Source of the DNA: Zasmidium citrigriseum
Taxonomy: Eukaryota > Ascomycota > Dothideomycetes > Mycosphaerellales > Mycosphaerellaceae
DNA: 64,000 bases
Reading direction: 5' to 3'
Assembly: GCA_002786025.1 (NCBI GenBank)
Contig: NHNW01000040.1
Location: 186,001 to 250,000, forward strand
Position numbers and translations under genes: made by a program. Of this stretch, positions 54,233 through 63,656 are shown in pieces. Under the pieces are notes generated by a model, which was not told where the DNA came from, did not search any database, and saw only the letters and a program-made list of their open reading frames with translations. The number at the start of each line of letters is the position of its first letter. The first letter of the stretch is position 1.

Positions 54233-55605
54233 TCATTGGTTTTCTTGTTTCCCTGTGGCGGTGCTCAGGCTCTTCTGAAAAGCTGCTGTGCTTTGCTCGT
54301 CGCCGACGTTTCGTCCAATGATGACTATCTTGCCGCTCTGTTCTTTCATCTTGGGCTCTCCTTGCTCTCCGTCTGCGATGGCGGCATCGATGAATTCAAA
54401 GATCTCTCGTACGCCCTGCAACATCTTCACCCCTCCGCTTTCGAGCGGGATGCGTCCTTTGATCCTGTGGATTTCCCAGTTGGCGGGATGAGAAGACCCT
54501 GGGAGCTGGGTCTCCCACAGCAATGTTCGGAGCCATTCGTCCAGGCGATCTAGGCCTTTGCTGTCGAGGATCGGGAGGCTCAGGGTCATTGTTCCTATCG
54601 TGGGGTCCAGATGGCTGTGGCCTTTGCTGGCGAATTCTAGACTTTCTTCGGGCACGTTATCGTAGGCGTGTAGATCCAGAACGAGACCTTCTAACTGCGG
54701 CACTTGGCTGTGATCTGTAACGCGGACTTTGGCGAGCGCGTTGATTGACCGTACACGGGTTTCGACTGCTTTTAGTTCGTCTTCGGTGACGAGGTCGGCT
54801 TTGTTGATTACGACGACGTCCGCGTGGGATATCTGGAGGTGAGCGGTTGACATAAGTTGACTGTGATGGTGATCGTTCTCGCCGTGCACTGCTTCATCGC
54901 CTGATGGCTCGTCCAGGCAACGGAGGATATTCTTCGCGTCCACGAGCGTTACGATGCCGTCAAGGTAGATGGTACTGCCGAGTCCTTCGTCAACCCAAAA
55001 GAGGGGAGCGATGTTGCCTGGATCTGCCAAGCCAGTCGTTTCCAGGAGGATGTAGTCAAAGGTGCCTTGACGGTCCATAAGTGACTCGATGGCGTTGACG
55101 CCTTGGTCTTTGACGGAGCAGCAGATACAGCCGTTTGCCAATTCAAGCCATTCTTCGACTTGTTGATCGCCTTGGTTGATGGTGAGGGACTTTTCGATGT
55201 CGCTACTGTTACCAAACTCTGGGACGGATCAGCTGGCGTAGGTGAACAAAAGCGTCGTTTGGACACTTACCCACCATTTAGTATGACGGCGATTTTCTTC
55301 CCGTGGCGGGCTGTGAGGATGTAGTTGAGCAGGGTTGTCTTGCCTGCTCCAAGATAGCCTACTCAAGGTCAGTCGGACTCTTGACTGAAGACTTTGCGTT
55401 TCGAATCCCAAAACAGGTCAGTTGATTCTCTAGCAAAGATCGATCCAAACAATATGCAAGGTACAAGAGCTAGCCTACCTGTGATGATTGTAATAGGCAC
55501 CTTGGTGACCTTCACGTCCTGCATCTCAGCGCTAATGGCAGCTTCTTGAGCATCGCTTCCATCTGCTGCCACAAGCAATGGCGGGGCATCTTCATCGTCC
55601 TGCAT
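54233..55605 (-). CDS. ZNG1: Zn-regulated GTPase metalloprotein activator (CobW/Zng1)
   Basis: Three exons (55605-55479, 55358-55275, 55218-54233) give 398 aa. It is a COG0523 GTPase that delivers zinc to client enzymes; yeast Zng1 activates methionine aminopeptidase Map1. Motifs are Walker [10 protein letters not shown] (joined across intron 1), [16 protein letters not shown] across intron 2, the metal-binding CICC in NGCICCSVK, Walker B region [10 protein letters not shown], and the guanine motif NKAD. A CobW C-terminal domain follows ([17 protein letters not shown]). A histidine cluster (NDHHHS) lies in the middle. The acidic N-terminus ([12 protein letters not shown]) is where relatives carry the client-binding peptide. 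Intron 1 is 120 nt, the longest in the window. Confidence 0.92.
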
Positions 55606-55868
55606 CGCCAGAATTGTGATCTTGTATACTGATGTCGTCGGAGAAGTCGACGATGTAGTAGAAAAGATGCCCTTGCTCTTGCTCGGCTGCACCTGCCGGC
55701 GGCCGCTGCCGAACTCCGAGTGTTGATCAAGCACAGAAGGGCAACGACAGGTCCAGCTAAGCGCTGCATCAAACCAACATTGAACATTACTGGAGTTACG
55801 GCGTCAAAGAACTGGGAGAGAAGAGAACGAATAAAATAGACACATATCACAACGACACACGAACCACA
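55606..55868. promoter_or_regulatory. Bidirectional promoter between ZNG1 and mob3
   Basis: 263 bp separate the start codons of the two divergent genes. No specific factor site stands out. Confidence 0.5.
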
Positions 55869-57314
55869 ATGGCGGCCGTCTCACCCTCGTCCTCACCACG
55901 CCTGCCATCACCGCCCCCAATCGCAGAGGACCAGATTGGACCAACATCGCCAGGCGTGTCGTTGTTTGAGGACCACAGCCAGCTGCCCGGACTACACAGT
56001 CTTGATGCCGCGGCATCGAGAAGAATACGACCAGGAACAAAAGCAGAGGATATGGCTGAAGGACCGCCATTGGTAGAGCTGCAAGAGGTAGGGCACGCGA
56101 GCAGATGGGAAGAGGACAAGACTGATAGTGACCACCAGATCGACTCGGCATTCCAACTGACCGAACACCTCAAAGCACTCCACTACGCCCACACCCATCC
56201 CGCCGATTCGAACGAGGTCAAGCCCGTGACCGTGGATCTCGCCCGCCAACTAGCACAACCTCCAGCCAACACATCGAAGGAGATTTGGCTGTACGAGCTC
56301 GGTCGCTTCCTCATTCAGAAGACGAACGCCATAATCGTCGCCCTCTTCGCCGATAGCCCGCCCTGCAGCCCCCAGACATGCCCCGAAATGCGCGCTAGCG
56401 AGTGGCAGTACCTGTGTGCCGTCCACGACCCACCGAAGAGTTGCTCGGCAATAGATTACTGCTGCCACACTCTGGACTGGGCCGCAACTTCCTTGACTAG
56501 CAGCAAGATGTTCCCATCGCGGCTGGGACTGGGGCTTGGATCAGGCAATGAGAAGTTCATGCAACAGCAGATGAAGGAAATCACAAATATCTTCAGGCGC
56601 GTGTACCGCATCTATGCGCATGCCTGGTTCCAGCATCGAGACATGTTCTGGAAAGTTGAAAGGTTGACGGGATTGTACATCTTTTTCAAGACAGTCTGCG
56701 ACGAGTACAACCTCATCCAGCCAGAGAATTATACAATCCCGTCTGAAGCGGAGGGTCTGGAGCCGACAGAGAGCACAGAGAAGGAGGACGACAGAACAGA
56801 CAGGCCAAGACCCACGAGCATATTGCCAAGACCGGGCGAGACTGGACCGGACAAGGCAGTGCAGCAGGAGCCAGCAGGGAACCAGGTCCAAAGCCAGGGC
56901 AACACGACCAGACGGCATACCCGCGAGCCAAGCAACATGTCGGTCACGAACCCCATTCAAGAAGAAGTAGAAGAGGAAGATGAGAATGCTCAGCCCAAGC
57001 GTAGCCTGGATCGCTCCGCCACTATTCTGCATGATCCAGAGCAGGGTTCAAAAGAGCCCGTGGAAGCGACGACCACCGACGAGGAGCCTATCTTACCCAG
57101 CGTGACTCGAACGAATACTCTTAAGCCAGAGGCTCAAGCTGAAAGCAGCGACGAAGGCGAGACGACTGTCATTCACGCAGAGGAGGAAAAGGAGGCCGAG
57201 CCGGAGCCCAAGGAGGAGTCGTCAGATGTGCAGGTTAGTGTCAAGGCTCTGGACGATCCGAACGAGTCGGCAGCAGGCGACGGAGAGGAAGCCGGAAAGA
57301 GTGTTGCGGACTGA
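55869..57314 (+). CDS. mob3: Mob3/phocein-type MOB family protein
   Basis: The single-exon 481-aa protein has a MOB domain at about residues 90-291. The zinc ligands are visible as C166 and C171 (PPCSPQTCPEM) and H251 and H256 (YAHAWFQHRDMF). Also typical are EWQYLCAVHDPPKSCSAIDYCCHTLD and LTGLYIFFKTVCDEYNLI. The CSAIDYCCHTLD block points to the Mob4/phocein (fungal Mob3) subgroup, a subunit of the STRIPAK phosphatase complex that controls hyphal fusion and development in Sordaria and Neurospora. The C-terminal 190 residues are disordered and acidic (EEVEEEDEN, EEEKEAEPEP), longer than in animal phocein. It is divergent from ZNG1. Confidence 0.9.
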   Translation: MAAVSPSSSPRLPSPPPIAEDQIGPTSPGVSLFEDHSQLPGLHSLDAAASRRIRPGTKAEDMAEGPPLVELQEVGHASRWEEDKTDSDHQIDSAFQLTEHLKALHYAHTHPADSNEVKPVTVDLARQLAQPPANTSKEIWLYELGRFLIQKTNAIIVALFADSPPCSPQTCPEMRASEWQYLCAVHDPPKSCSAIDYCCHTLDWAATSLTSSKMFPSRLGLGLGSGNEKFMQQQMKEITNIFRRVYRIYAHAWFQHRDMFWKVERLTGLYIFFKTVCDEYNLIQPENYTIPSEAEGLEPTESTEKEDDRTDRPRPTSILPRPGETGPDKAVQQEPAGNQVQSQGNTTRRHTREPSNMSVTNPIQEEVEEEDENAQPKRSLDRSATILHDPEQGSKEPVEATTTDEEPILPSVTRTNTLKPEAQAESSDEGETTVIHAEEEKEAEPEPKEESSDVQVSVKALDDPNESAAGDGEEAGKSVAD

Positions 57315-57484
57315 GCCGCATGACTCCAAATACACGTTCGCTTGTGGAAGGGTATCACCATTCAGCATCGATGGATTGGTAAAGAGCCAAGAACCATATT
57401 TCGAATTTCCGACCCGCATCCTCAAAAGTCTCTCTCGTGGCTTTCTCCCTCCTCCAAGAATTCGACTGCATCATTTACCCAGAC

Positions 57485-58204
57485 ATGCACTCCAAGATGG
57501 AAAAGCTGCTTTGTTCTGTGCCGGGACCTGGCAGCATCGCCCGTATCTGCCGCGCTTTCTACGATTGCAGCCGCAACAAGAAGTCTTTTCCACTATTCGA
57601 TCTGCCCAAGGAATTGCGCTTGATGGTATACGAAGAGATCGTCGCCAACGACCCGCCCACCATCGATGCGGACAGTAACATTCGCCATCCCCTCTTACAC
57701 GCGGACATCCGGGACCGTGTCCTTGACGAGGCCGCCAGCGTTCTCTTTCACACTGTGCCCCTCGTTGTCGATCAACACTTCAAAGCATGCTACACTTTGT
57801 CCGGCAGGGGCTATGGCAACTTCCTGAGGCTTCACGACCAAAGATGCGGTCGCTCTCAGCGACACCGGATCAGATTGCATATCCCACTGGAGCAGCAGTA
57901 CACCCGGTGCAGCCACTTGCGCTGCATCTTGCGACCCTTTCGGTGTTCCCCGCGACTTCTTACACAACGCTCAACGCTGGCTTATTGGAACTGGTATCTC
58001 GTTAGCACGGGTATTCGTCGTCAGAATGTGTCGATCTACACCCCTAAGCTAGAAACTGGCCCGTTGGTCGACGACTGGAAGCTGCAACTGCTCGTCTACG
58101 ACGTCCTGAGTGCCCCGTTCGCGCTGGCCATCATCATCTGCAGGTGGATCAAGAGACATGCAATGTGGCTTTACGACCAATATGTTCAGAGATTTGGTGA
58201 TTGA
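57485..58204 (+). CDS. 2EXR/F-box-like protein with possible extension past a TGA (239 aa)
   Basis: The motif FDLPKELRLMVYEEIVAND marks the 2EXR-type N-terminus, after a short leader (MHSKMEKLL). The frame is open from a GTG at 57437; 57485 is the first ATG. The annotated protein ends RFGD at the TGA of 58202-58204. The same frame stays open for 84 more codons to 58459 and encodes a clear hydrophobic helix (CASVIAVILLLCILGVV) and a second one (NLAAGFLVWVGW). This suggests readthrough, an unrecognised in-frame intron, or a recent nonsense mutation. A second 2EXR gene follows directly. The function is unknown. Confidence 0.65.
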   Translation: MHSKMEKLLCSVPGPGSIARICRAFYDCSRNKKSFPLFDLPKELRLMVYEEIVANDPPTIDADSNIRHPLLHADIRDRVLDEAASVLFHTVPLVVDQHFKACYTLSGRGYGNFLRLHDQRCGRSQRHRIRLHIPLEQQYTRCSHLRCILRPFRCSPRLLTQRSTLAYWNWYLVSTGIRRQNVSIYTPKLETGPLVDDWKLQLLVYDVLSAPFALAIIICRWIKRHAMWLYDQYVQRFGD

Positions 58205-58459
58205 CTCGAGGCTCTCTGTCGCCATGTCGAGCGACAGAACCGGCTGTACGGCTGGAGAGGGGCGGCGAGACAGTATCTCCGCTGCGCTTCAGTGATCGCC
58301 GTCATACTACTGCTCTGCATTCTTGGAGTTGTCAAGCTGTGCCCTTTTGAGGATCCAGAAGTCAAAGAGGAAGTGGTGGACTTCTTCTTAACTATGTATG
58401 TCACGAATCTGGCGGCAGGTTTCCTGGTCTGGGTGGGGTGGGACGCTCTGCTTCGGTAG
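58205..58459 (+). other. In-frame open extension after the TGA
   Basis: 84 sense codons follow the stop in the same frame and end with TAG at 58457-58459. They encode a basic helix, a membrane-type segment, an acidic loop (FEDPEVKEEVV) and a second hydrophobic segment. An in-frame 63-nt intron, 58197-58259, would remove the stop, but its donor (GTGATT) and acceptor (GAGAG without a pyrimidine tract) are weak. Confidence 0.55.
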
Positions 58460-58574
58460 AAGGGGAGAGGTTAAGGCTGGTGGGTGCTGGAAGCTTGTGT
58501 TGTTTGCTCGTCTTCAAGGAGCAAGTACATATAGGTTTAAGCTGGTAGAAGAACGCAGGTCCATCATCGCCGAA

Positions 58575-59201
58575 ATGAGAGAGCTTTTGAGAACACTGCT
58601 CGTTGCTATCCTCTGGCGCTACGCCTGTCTTCGTCGACCGACGACCTTGCTTGACCTTCCTGGCGAGATCAGAGATGCGATATGGCACTACGCGAGTCAT
58701 CGAATGGACCCAAGATACTGTCACACATGGCTGGACTCTGACGGGCGCTCGCAGCTCCGCATTCCTTTCGACGGCCTAGGACGTGTGCCGGTAGGAGTTA
58801 CCGGCTGGCCCCTTCACCCGCTGCTCCAAGTCAACCGTCAACTCCGAATGGAAGCCATCGACGCCGTGATTCAGCATAATCGACTCCTATTCCACCTCGC
58901 AGATATCGATAATGGAACGCTGGATCGCTTTCTTCATCTACACGAGAGGGACTGCATCGAGGTGAATCACAAGCTACATCTGGCGAACATATGGCACTGG
59001 GCGGGTGAGTCTGATAATCTTAGCTACCGGAGGCTGTTCATGTGGAGGGATTTCGGGCGAGACGAGCGCGTGGATGTTGCGAAGAAAGTGACTATGAACC
59101 CTTGGCTGGCGATCAAGAAGCGAGATCAGTTTCTGACGGGCTGTGTGTGGGCGTTGTTTGGGTGGAGTGTCTGGGAATGGTGGAGGAATCCTCCTTGCTG
59201 A
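58575..59201 (+). CDS. 2EXR/F-box-like hypothetical protein
   Basis: The motif LLDLPGEIRDAIWHYAS shows the 2EXR-type N-terminus, and LLQVNRQLRMEAIDAVIQHN the usual second block. From the ATG at 58575 the protein has 208 aa and begins MRELLRTLLVAILWRYACLRR. An in-frame ATG at 58398 would add 59 residues, but overlaps the possible tail of the preceding gene and lacks family similarity. The C-terminus is Trp-rich (FGWSVWEWWRN). It is a tandem neighbour of the gene at 57485 and may be a distant paralogue. The function is unknown. Confidence 0.68.
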   Translation: MRELLRTLLVAILWRYACLRRPTTLLDLPGEIRDAIWHYASHRMDPRYCHTWLDSDGRSQLRIPFDGLGRVPVGVTGWPLHPLLQVNRQLRMEAIDAVIQHNRLLFHLADIDNGTLDRFLHLHERDCIEVNHKLHLANIWHWAGESDNLSYRRLFMWRDFGRDERVDVAKKVTMNPWLAIKKRDQFLTGCVWALFGWSVWEWWRNPPC

Positions 59202-59251
59202 ATTTGAATGTCAAGTGGAAGCGTTGATATGCCAGTTTAGAAAGGTACAGT

Positions 59252-60074
59252 CTATACATCCTCCCCAGCCGCCCTTCTAATCGCCGCCGTCACCGCATTC
59301 GGCTGCGAATAAAACGGACTATGGCCCGCATCGACAGTCTCTGTCCTCATCTTCACCCCATACTTCCCTTCCGCCCACTGCTCAACCATCATCCTCTGTG
59401 CCTCGATCGGCATCGCCTGATCTCGCAGGCAGTACAGATACGTACTCGGGACGTCCCTCCACGCCAAGTACGTCAATGTACTGCTCGAAGAGCCGATACT
59501 GAACGGTCTGAGCATTGAGACTGCGGCTTCGACTTCGTCCGGCGGCATGTCGTTGTAGAAGGTCTCGGCTGGAGTATTTGGTGTTGCGCCTGTGCCATCT
59601 GCAGTGAGGCTGTACCAAGGAGGATGACTGCCACCGAAAGCGCTGACTAGGGATTCGCCGTCCGGAATGATGAAGGAGCAGCAGAAGAAGAGGTGGACCA
59701 CTCCTCCTTTCAGACCTTGCTTCTGTCGTGAGGCGATGTCGAGGTTCTGGATGGCTTGAGAGGCGGGAACGCCGCCGTAGGAATGGACTACGACGATGAT
59801 TTCGCGGCCTTCATTGGCAAGAGTGCTGAGAGTGGATCGAATTTTGGCTACGTCTTCTGAGAAGTCTTTGAGGAAAGGTGGTTCGCGGACTGATGGGAGG
59901 GAGATGTATCTTGTTCCGTAGCCGGCGTCTCGAAGTTGTTTGGCCACGACTGAGAAGCAAGCTGGATTATGCCATGCTCCAGGCTGTACACTGGTCAGCC
60001 ATTATGTTTGTTGAAAGGCAGTTAATGTTCTCGAAACTTACTACGAAGACCACTGTCTTGGATGCTGAAGCCAT
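59252..60074 (-). CDS. Alpha/beta hydrolase
   Basis: Two exons (60074-60042, 59983-59252) join across a 58-nt intron to 254 aa. Joining gives MASASKTVVFVPGAWHNPACF, the oxyanion-loop start typical of this hydrolase group. The nucleophile elbow is VVHSYGGVPA (Ser in GxSxG form HSYGG), the acid is probably the Asp in YLCLRDQAMP, and the histidine is in VDAGHSPF. It resembles the small soluble Abhydrolase_6 esterases common in fungi, some of which act on lactones or secondary metabolites. The substrate is unknown and no biosynthetic genes are adjacent. The coding strand is C-rich in its 5' half and G-rich in its 3' half. Confidence 0.88.
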
Positions 60075-60994
60075 CAGAGTCTTCGCGACTGCGTTCGATC
60101 GATTCAGAGAAACTCTTACTCGAGCGTTCGAGTTGAAGACGTCAGTTGATATACATCTTAGTCTGAGCTCGACAGAACATGGTACCGCCATATCGACTGG
60201 AGGCCTAGGATCTTAGCGGCTAGCCTTACCAATTGTTTAGCGAACCCATGTGCTAGTGAGTTTGGTCGAAACCTTCTCATCTTTAGAGTTCATGTCAGGC
60301 GTGCACAAGCATGCCTGTTTGCAGACTTAGGTACTCAGCTCCCAGGTCTTCGTTTCATCAAGTTTGTCAGTGCTGAGGCTGACATGAGTTGTTTGTTCAA
60401 ATGACCTCCATTAGCGTCTGGATATGGGACATTTCGATGCTGATGATTGCTCGCGGATGCCCCCAGATGCCTGAGTTCGTCATCGAATCTCCAAACCACG
60501 TAAAGTCGGCCGTGTGATCGAAGGACTGGTACTGACAAGAGCACCATCTTTCACATGGCTGGTATGGTAGTAGTAGTAGTCAAAATAGCAAGTGAATAGG
60601 CCTGAAGATAAGTCAGCACTCCATAGAATTCCCCCGACTCAAACGCGAATGCGAGCCCGAATCTATGACATTGTCTTGGCTCTTGGAATCAAGCAAACCT
60701 TCGAGCTGGAGATCCCAGGTGTCAGGGTCCAGAGAGCTTTAAGGATTTGGAGAGACCACTTCTCGTGCAGGGCTGCCTCTCCAAATCTCCAAGATGAAGG
60801 ACAACCCCCATACAACTGACAAATGGCGCCAAGATGGAGATTACCAACCGTGAAGACCTCAGCATCTTGGAGAAGAAATGACGACCTCCTCGAGGTAGGA
60901 TATAAAAGGCGCAAGCGACTGAAAGAATGTAAGTCAGTCAAGCTCAACATCCACAACTTCACCAGAGAATCCAGAACAAAAGACCGAAGAAACC
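60075..60994. other. Divergent promoter region of hydrolase and RidA genes
   Basis: No gene is recognised. A GTA trinucleotide run occurs near 60567-60580 and a strong TATA box near the 3' end. Confidence 0.5.
60901..60908 (+). promoter_or_regulatory. TATA box of the RidA-family gene
   Basis: A TATAAAAG octamer lies 94 bases before the ATG at 60995. Confidence 0.6.
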
Positions 60995-61402
60995 ATGTCG
61001 CACCTCACCTACCACTCCTACCAAGGCTTCGGCCAACGCGCCCTCCAAAATACCCACTACCAACAAGCCGTCCTCTTACCGCCAGGTCCGACTCTCCACA
61101 TCTCCGGACAAGGCGGCTGGGACCGCACAACAGTCGTCATTCCCACTGACATCGACGCCGAAGTCGAGCAAGCCTTCGATAACGTGGACCACACTCTCAA
61201 GGACGCCGGCGGCAAGGGGATGGAGCAGGTGTACAAGCTCACTGTGTATGGCGCCCCATACGATGAAGTGGAGAAGGCGTTGAAGGCAGGTCTGAGTAAG
61301 TGGTTCCCGAATCATGCGCCAACTGTGACAGCGGTTGGTGTTGCGAAGTTGGCATTTGATGGGATGCATATCGAGATTGAGGCGTCGGCGCATCTTGGGT
61401 AG
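60995..61402 (+). CDS. RidA/YjgF-family protein
   Basis: The 135-aa single-exon protein has the Rid fold: LHISGQGGWD near residue 34, VEQAFDNVDHTLKDAGGKGMEQVYKLTVYG in the middle, and a C-terminal MHIEIEASAHL. RidA proteins hydrolyse reactive enamine/imine intermediates from amino-acid metabolism. The arginine that binds the substrate carboxylate in true RidA (usually in the RxxxxV segment before the C-terminal strand) is not evident here: the region reads HAPTVTAVGVAKLAFDG. This therefore looks like another Rid subgroup whose activity is uncertain. It has a good TATA box and a strong start context (ACCATGTC). Confidence 0.88.
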   Translation: MSHLTYHSYQGFGQRALQNTHYQQAVLLPPGPTLHISGQGGWDRTTVVIPTDIDAEVEQAFDNVDHTLKDAGGKGMEQVYKLTVYGAPYDEVEKALKAGLSKWFPNHAPTVTAVGVAKLAFDGMHIEIEASAHLG

Positions 61403-61723
61403 ACTGGCATCGTTTGAGCGGCTGCCAAAGGGAACTGCGAGATCATTCAGCAAGCATGTCGCAAGAACCACTCAGAGGAAGAAGTGATGTTCAGTAGCAT
61501 TCAATCGTGTCATTGCTACAGTTTTTGCAATTCAGTACTGTGTTCCTGATGCTCCGAATCGGCGTTGTTCGTAATTACAGCCTTTTGCCTCCCTTCCGGT
61601 TCCGTTTTGCGCAAGTGGGTATCTCAAGCCTTTCCTGATGCAATCTCTTTGCCGTCGATAAGTCGTATGTCTCGTTTTCATGCCTGTAGCATGTTCGGTG
61701 ATGTTTGAGCCGTGATGTTCAGC
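61403..61723. other. Convergent intergenic gap
   Basis: This is 3' flanking sequence of the RidA gene and the gene ending at 61724; nothing further is recognised. Confidence 0.5.
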
Positions 61724-63013
61724 TCACCAGTCGTCATCCACAAATCCCTCGTCGTCCACCTCCATGTCTCCTTCGACCGAGACCTTCGTACCAAGCGCCT
61801 CTTGCGCCTGGCGGATCATCTCCTCCATCCTGCGTCCCATACTGCTGATGGCCTTGTCCGCCGCTCTGTCCTGCTTCGCCTGACGCTTGGCATATCGCTC
61901 GGCTTCTGGACTCATATGCATCTGCATCATTCCAGCGCTGCTTGGGCGGCCGTGAGGTGAACGAGTTGAGGCGAAAGATGCTCGTCTACCGTGCGAAATC
62001 TGTTGAGTCTGAGGTGCAGGCGCAGTGAGTTGAGCCGGGCTGCCATTCGAAGCGAAGTTGGAGTTGGCTCGCCTAGGTACAGGCGCGATACTGCGCCTGC
62101 TCGATGCCCGAGATGCAGACGGTCTCTGAGCGAGGTTGCTCCGCGGGACGCTATTGCTCGAGACCTTGCGCTTGGGGCTCGTTGTAGCCGTTTCGAGGTC
62201 TGGCGTGCCGACAAGGACCCAAGTGTCTCGATCAGTTTGCCGCCGCTTATTCGGAGGACGGGCAGTGGGCGAGCGATCACCAAACTCAGGACTATCCTGC
62301 TCGAAGTCTCCAAGAAACTCGTCGTCTTGCCATGCACCAGGCACTGGAGTAGAAACTCTGTTGATGCCTTCCTGGAGGAGATCTGAGCCAACCAGCGCAC
62401 AATCTTTCATAGCATATCCCTGGCCCCCGCCAGCGTAAAACCCCCGTACAACATTGCTCCCGAAATTGAAGACTTTGCCAACTAGACGGACTGCAAAGCC
62501 CGTCCAAGTCGCTCGCGGGATCTCGTCCGGAGTCGAAGGCATTCGAGCGACGCCATTTCGCTCACGTGCCAGAGGGCCAGAAAGCGGTATGCAATTGCCA
62601 TGTATATTGTTGCCCATATCGTGGTCTCTGAGCCGTCGCCTAAACTCATATTCTGGGACTGTGAGCTGCTCAAGTCGTGCGTTGGTCTGGATGGACGGAG
62701 TGTCGAAGCCACCAGCTAATCGATATTTCTCGTTCACCAGTTCCGAATTCTGACCAAATCCACTCTCGAATAACCTATCGCTCGGTGTCGGGCATTGCGC
62801 CCAGGTTGGGGTATTGATCGCGTGATACGTGTCGTGGGCGTGGGAGGAGCTGGGGCGAGCTCTCTTCTTGGAGCTGGCGGTGGAGAAGTAGTCGGTCGCG
62901 GTCGCAAATGAGGGGGTGGTGGTAACGGTAGCGGGCGACTTAGGCGGCTGGAACAGGAAGGCGCGGTCCAAATGCTGCGATGCGGCCAAAGAGGAGGGCG
63001 GTGAGAAGGCCAT
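61724..63013 (-). CDS. Conserved fungal protein, largely disordered (429 aa)
   Basis: This is a single-exon gene with a clear ATG at 63013. Most of the protein is Ser/Pro/Arg-rich and probably disordered, with a possible nuclear signal (SSKKRARPSSS). Two islands look conserved. One is TWTGFAVRLVGKVFNFGSNVVRGFYAGGGQGYAM at about 168-201. The other is a C-terminal helix, SPEAERYAKRQAKQDRAADKAISSMGRRMEEMIRQAQEAL, followed by an acidic end (DDEGFVDDDW). I recognise the pattern as a conserved Pezizomycotina protein without an assigned function. The amphipathic glycine-rich island might contact a membrane, which is a guess. Confidence 0.75.
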   Translation of the reverse strand: MAFSPPSSLAASQHLDRAFLFQPPKSPATVTTTPSFATATDYFSTASSKKRARPSSSHAHDTYHAINTPTWAQCPTPSDRLFESGFGQNSELVNEKYRLAGGFDTPSIQTNARLEQLTVPEYEFRRRLRDHDMGNNIHGNCIPLSGPLARERNGVARMPSTPDEIPRATWTGFAVRLVGKVFNFGSNVVRGFYAGGGQGYAMKDCALVGSDLLQEGINRVSTPVPGAWQDDEFLGDFEQDSPEFGDRSPTARPPNKRRQTDRDTWVLVGTPDLETATTSPKRKVSSNSVPRSNLAQRPSASRASSRRSIAPVPRRANSNFASNGSPAQLTAPAPQTQQISHGRRASFASTRSPHGRPSSAGMMQMHMSPEAERYAKRQAKQDRAADKAISSMGRRMEEMIRQAQEALGTKVSVEGDMEVDDEGFVDDDW

Positions 63014-63656
63014 GAAGGCTCGAAGCGTATGCAGGCGGCCGTGTGATGGCTCGTCTCAGAAGCACGGACTCGATCAGGCGGGACGTCGAGGAATGCCGCC
63101 GTAGAAGTGAAAGTGGTATCACATGCTCGAGTGCACGTACGGGTGGGAATGAAAGTGAATGAAAGGTCAAGATGGTTGTTGTGATGGAGGTGTCTTGACG
63201 TCGCTCTGTTGATGCTTGCCAGGATCCAAGGGTGGGGAGACTCGCTTAGAATAAAGTTGTTTGCCTCTAGCCTGTTTTTCTCTGGCGTGGAGCTGAGCTC
63301 AACTTCACCCATGAATTTGGAGGAATGATTTTCTTTCATCTCAACATCAATTTTACCACCTCACAGGCGACAGGAAGCAGCAAGGCTCGAAGTCATGTGG
63401 AAGATTTCAGTTATCCAAGAACCTTCAGATAAGTATTTAGTAGCTTACTGTGTTCTCGCAGGTGGTAGCCACTCACAGCTTCACAAATGCTAAGCAGCCC
63501 GTGACCTCCTTTTTCCTCATCATAAAGTACAAGTATTCTCTAAGTCTTAAATATCCTCATCTTCAACACCCCAAGACCAGAGATTGAGGCCGACGACTCT
63601 TTCGAATACATTTTCTCTCGAACCGGGCCGCTACGAACACATGTCACCTGCAACAC
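63014..63656. other. Divergent promoter region
   Basis: It separates the conserved 429-aa gene from the truncated F-box-like gene. No gene or repeat is recognised. Confidence 0.5.
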
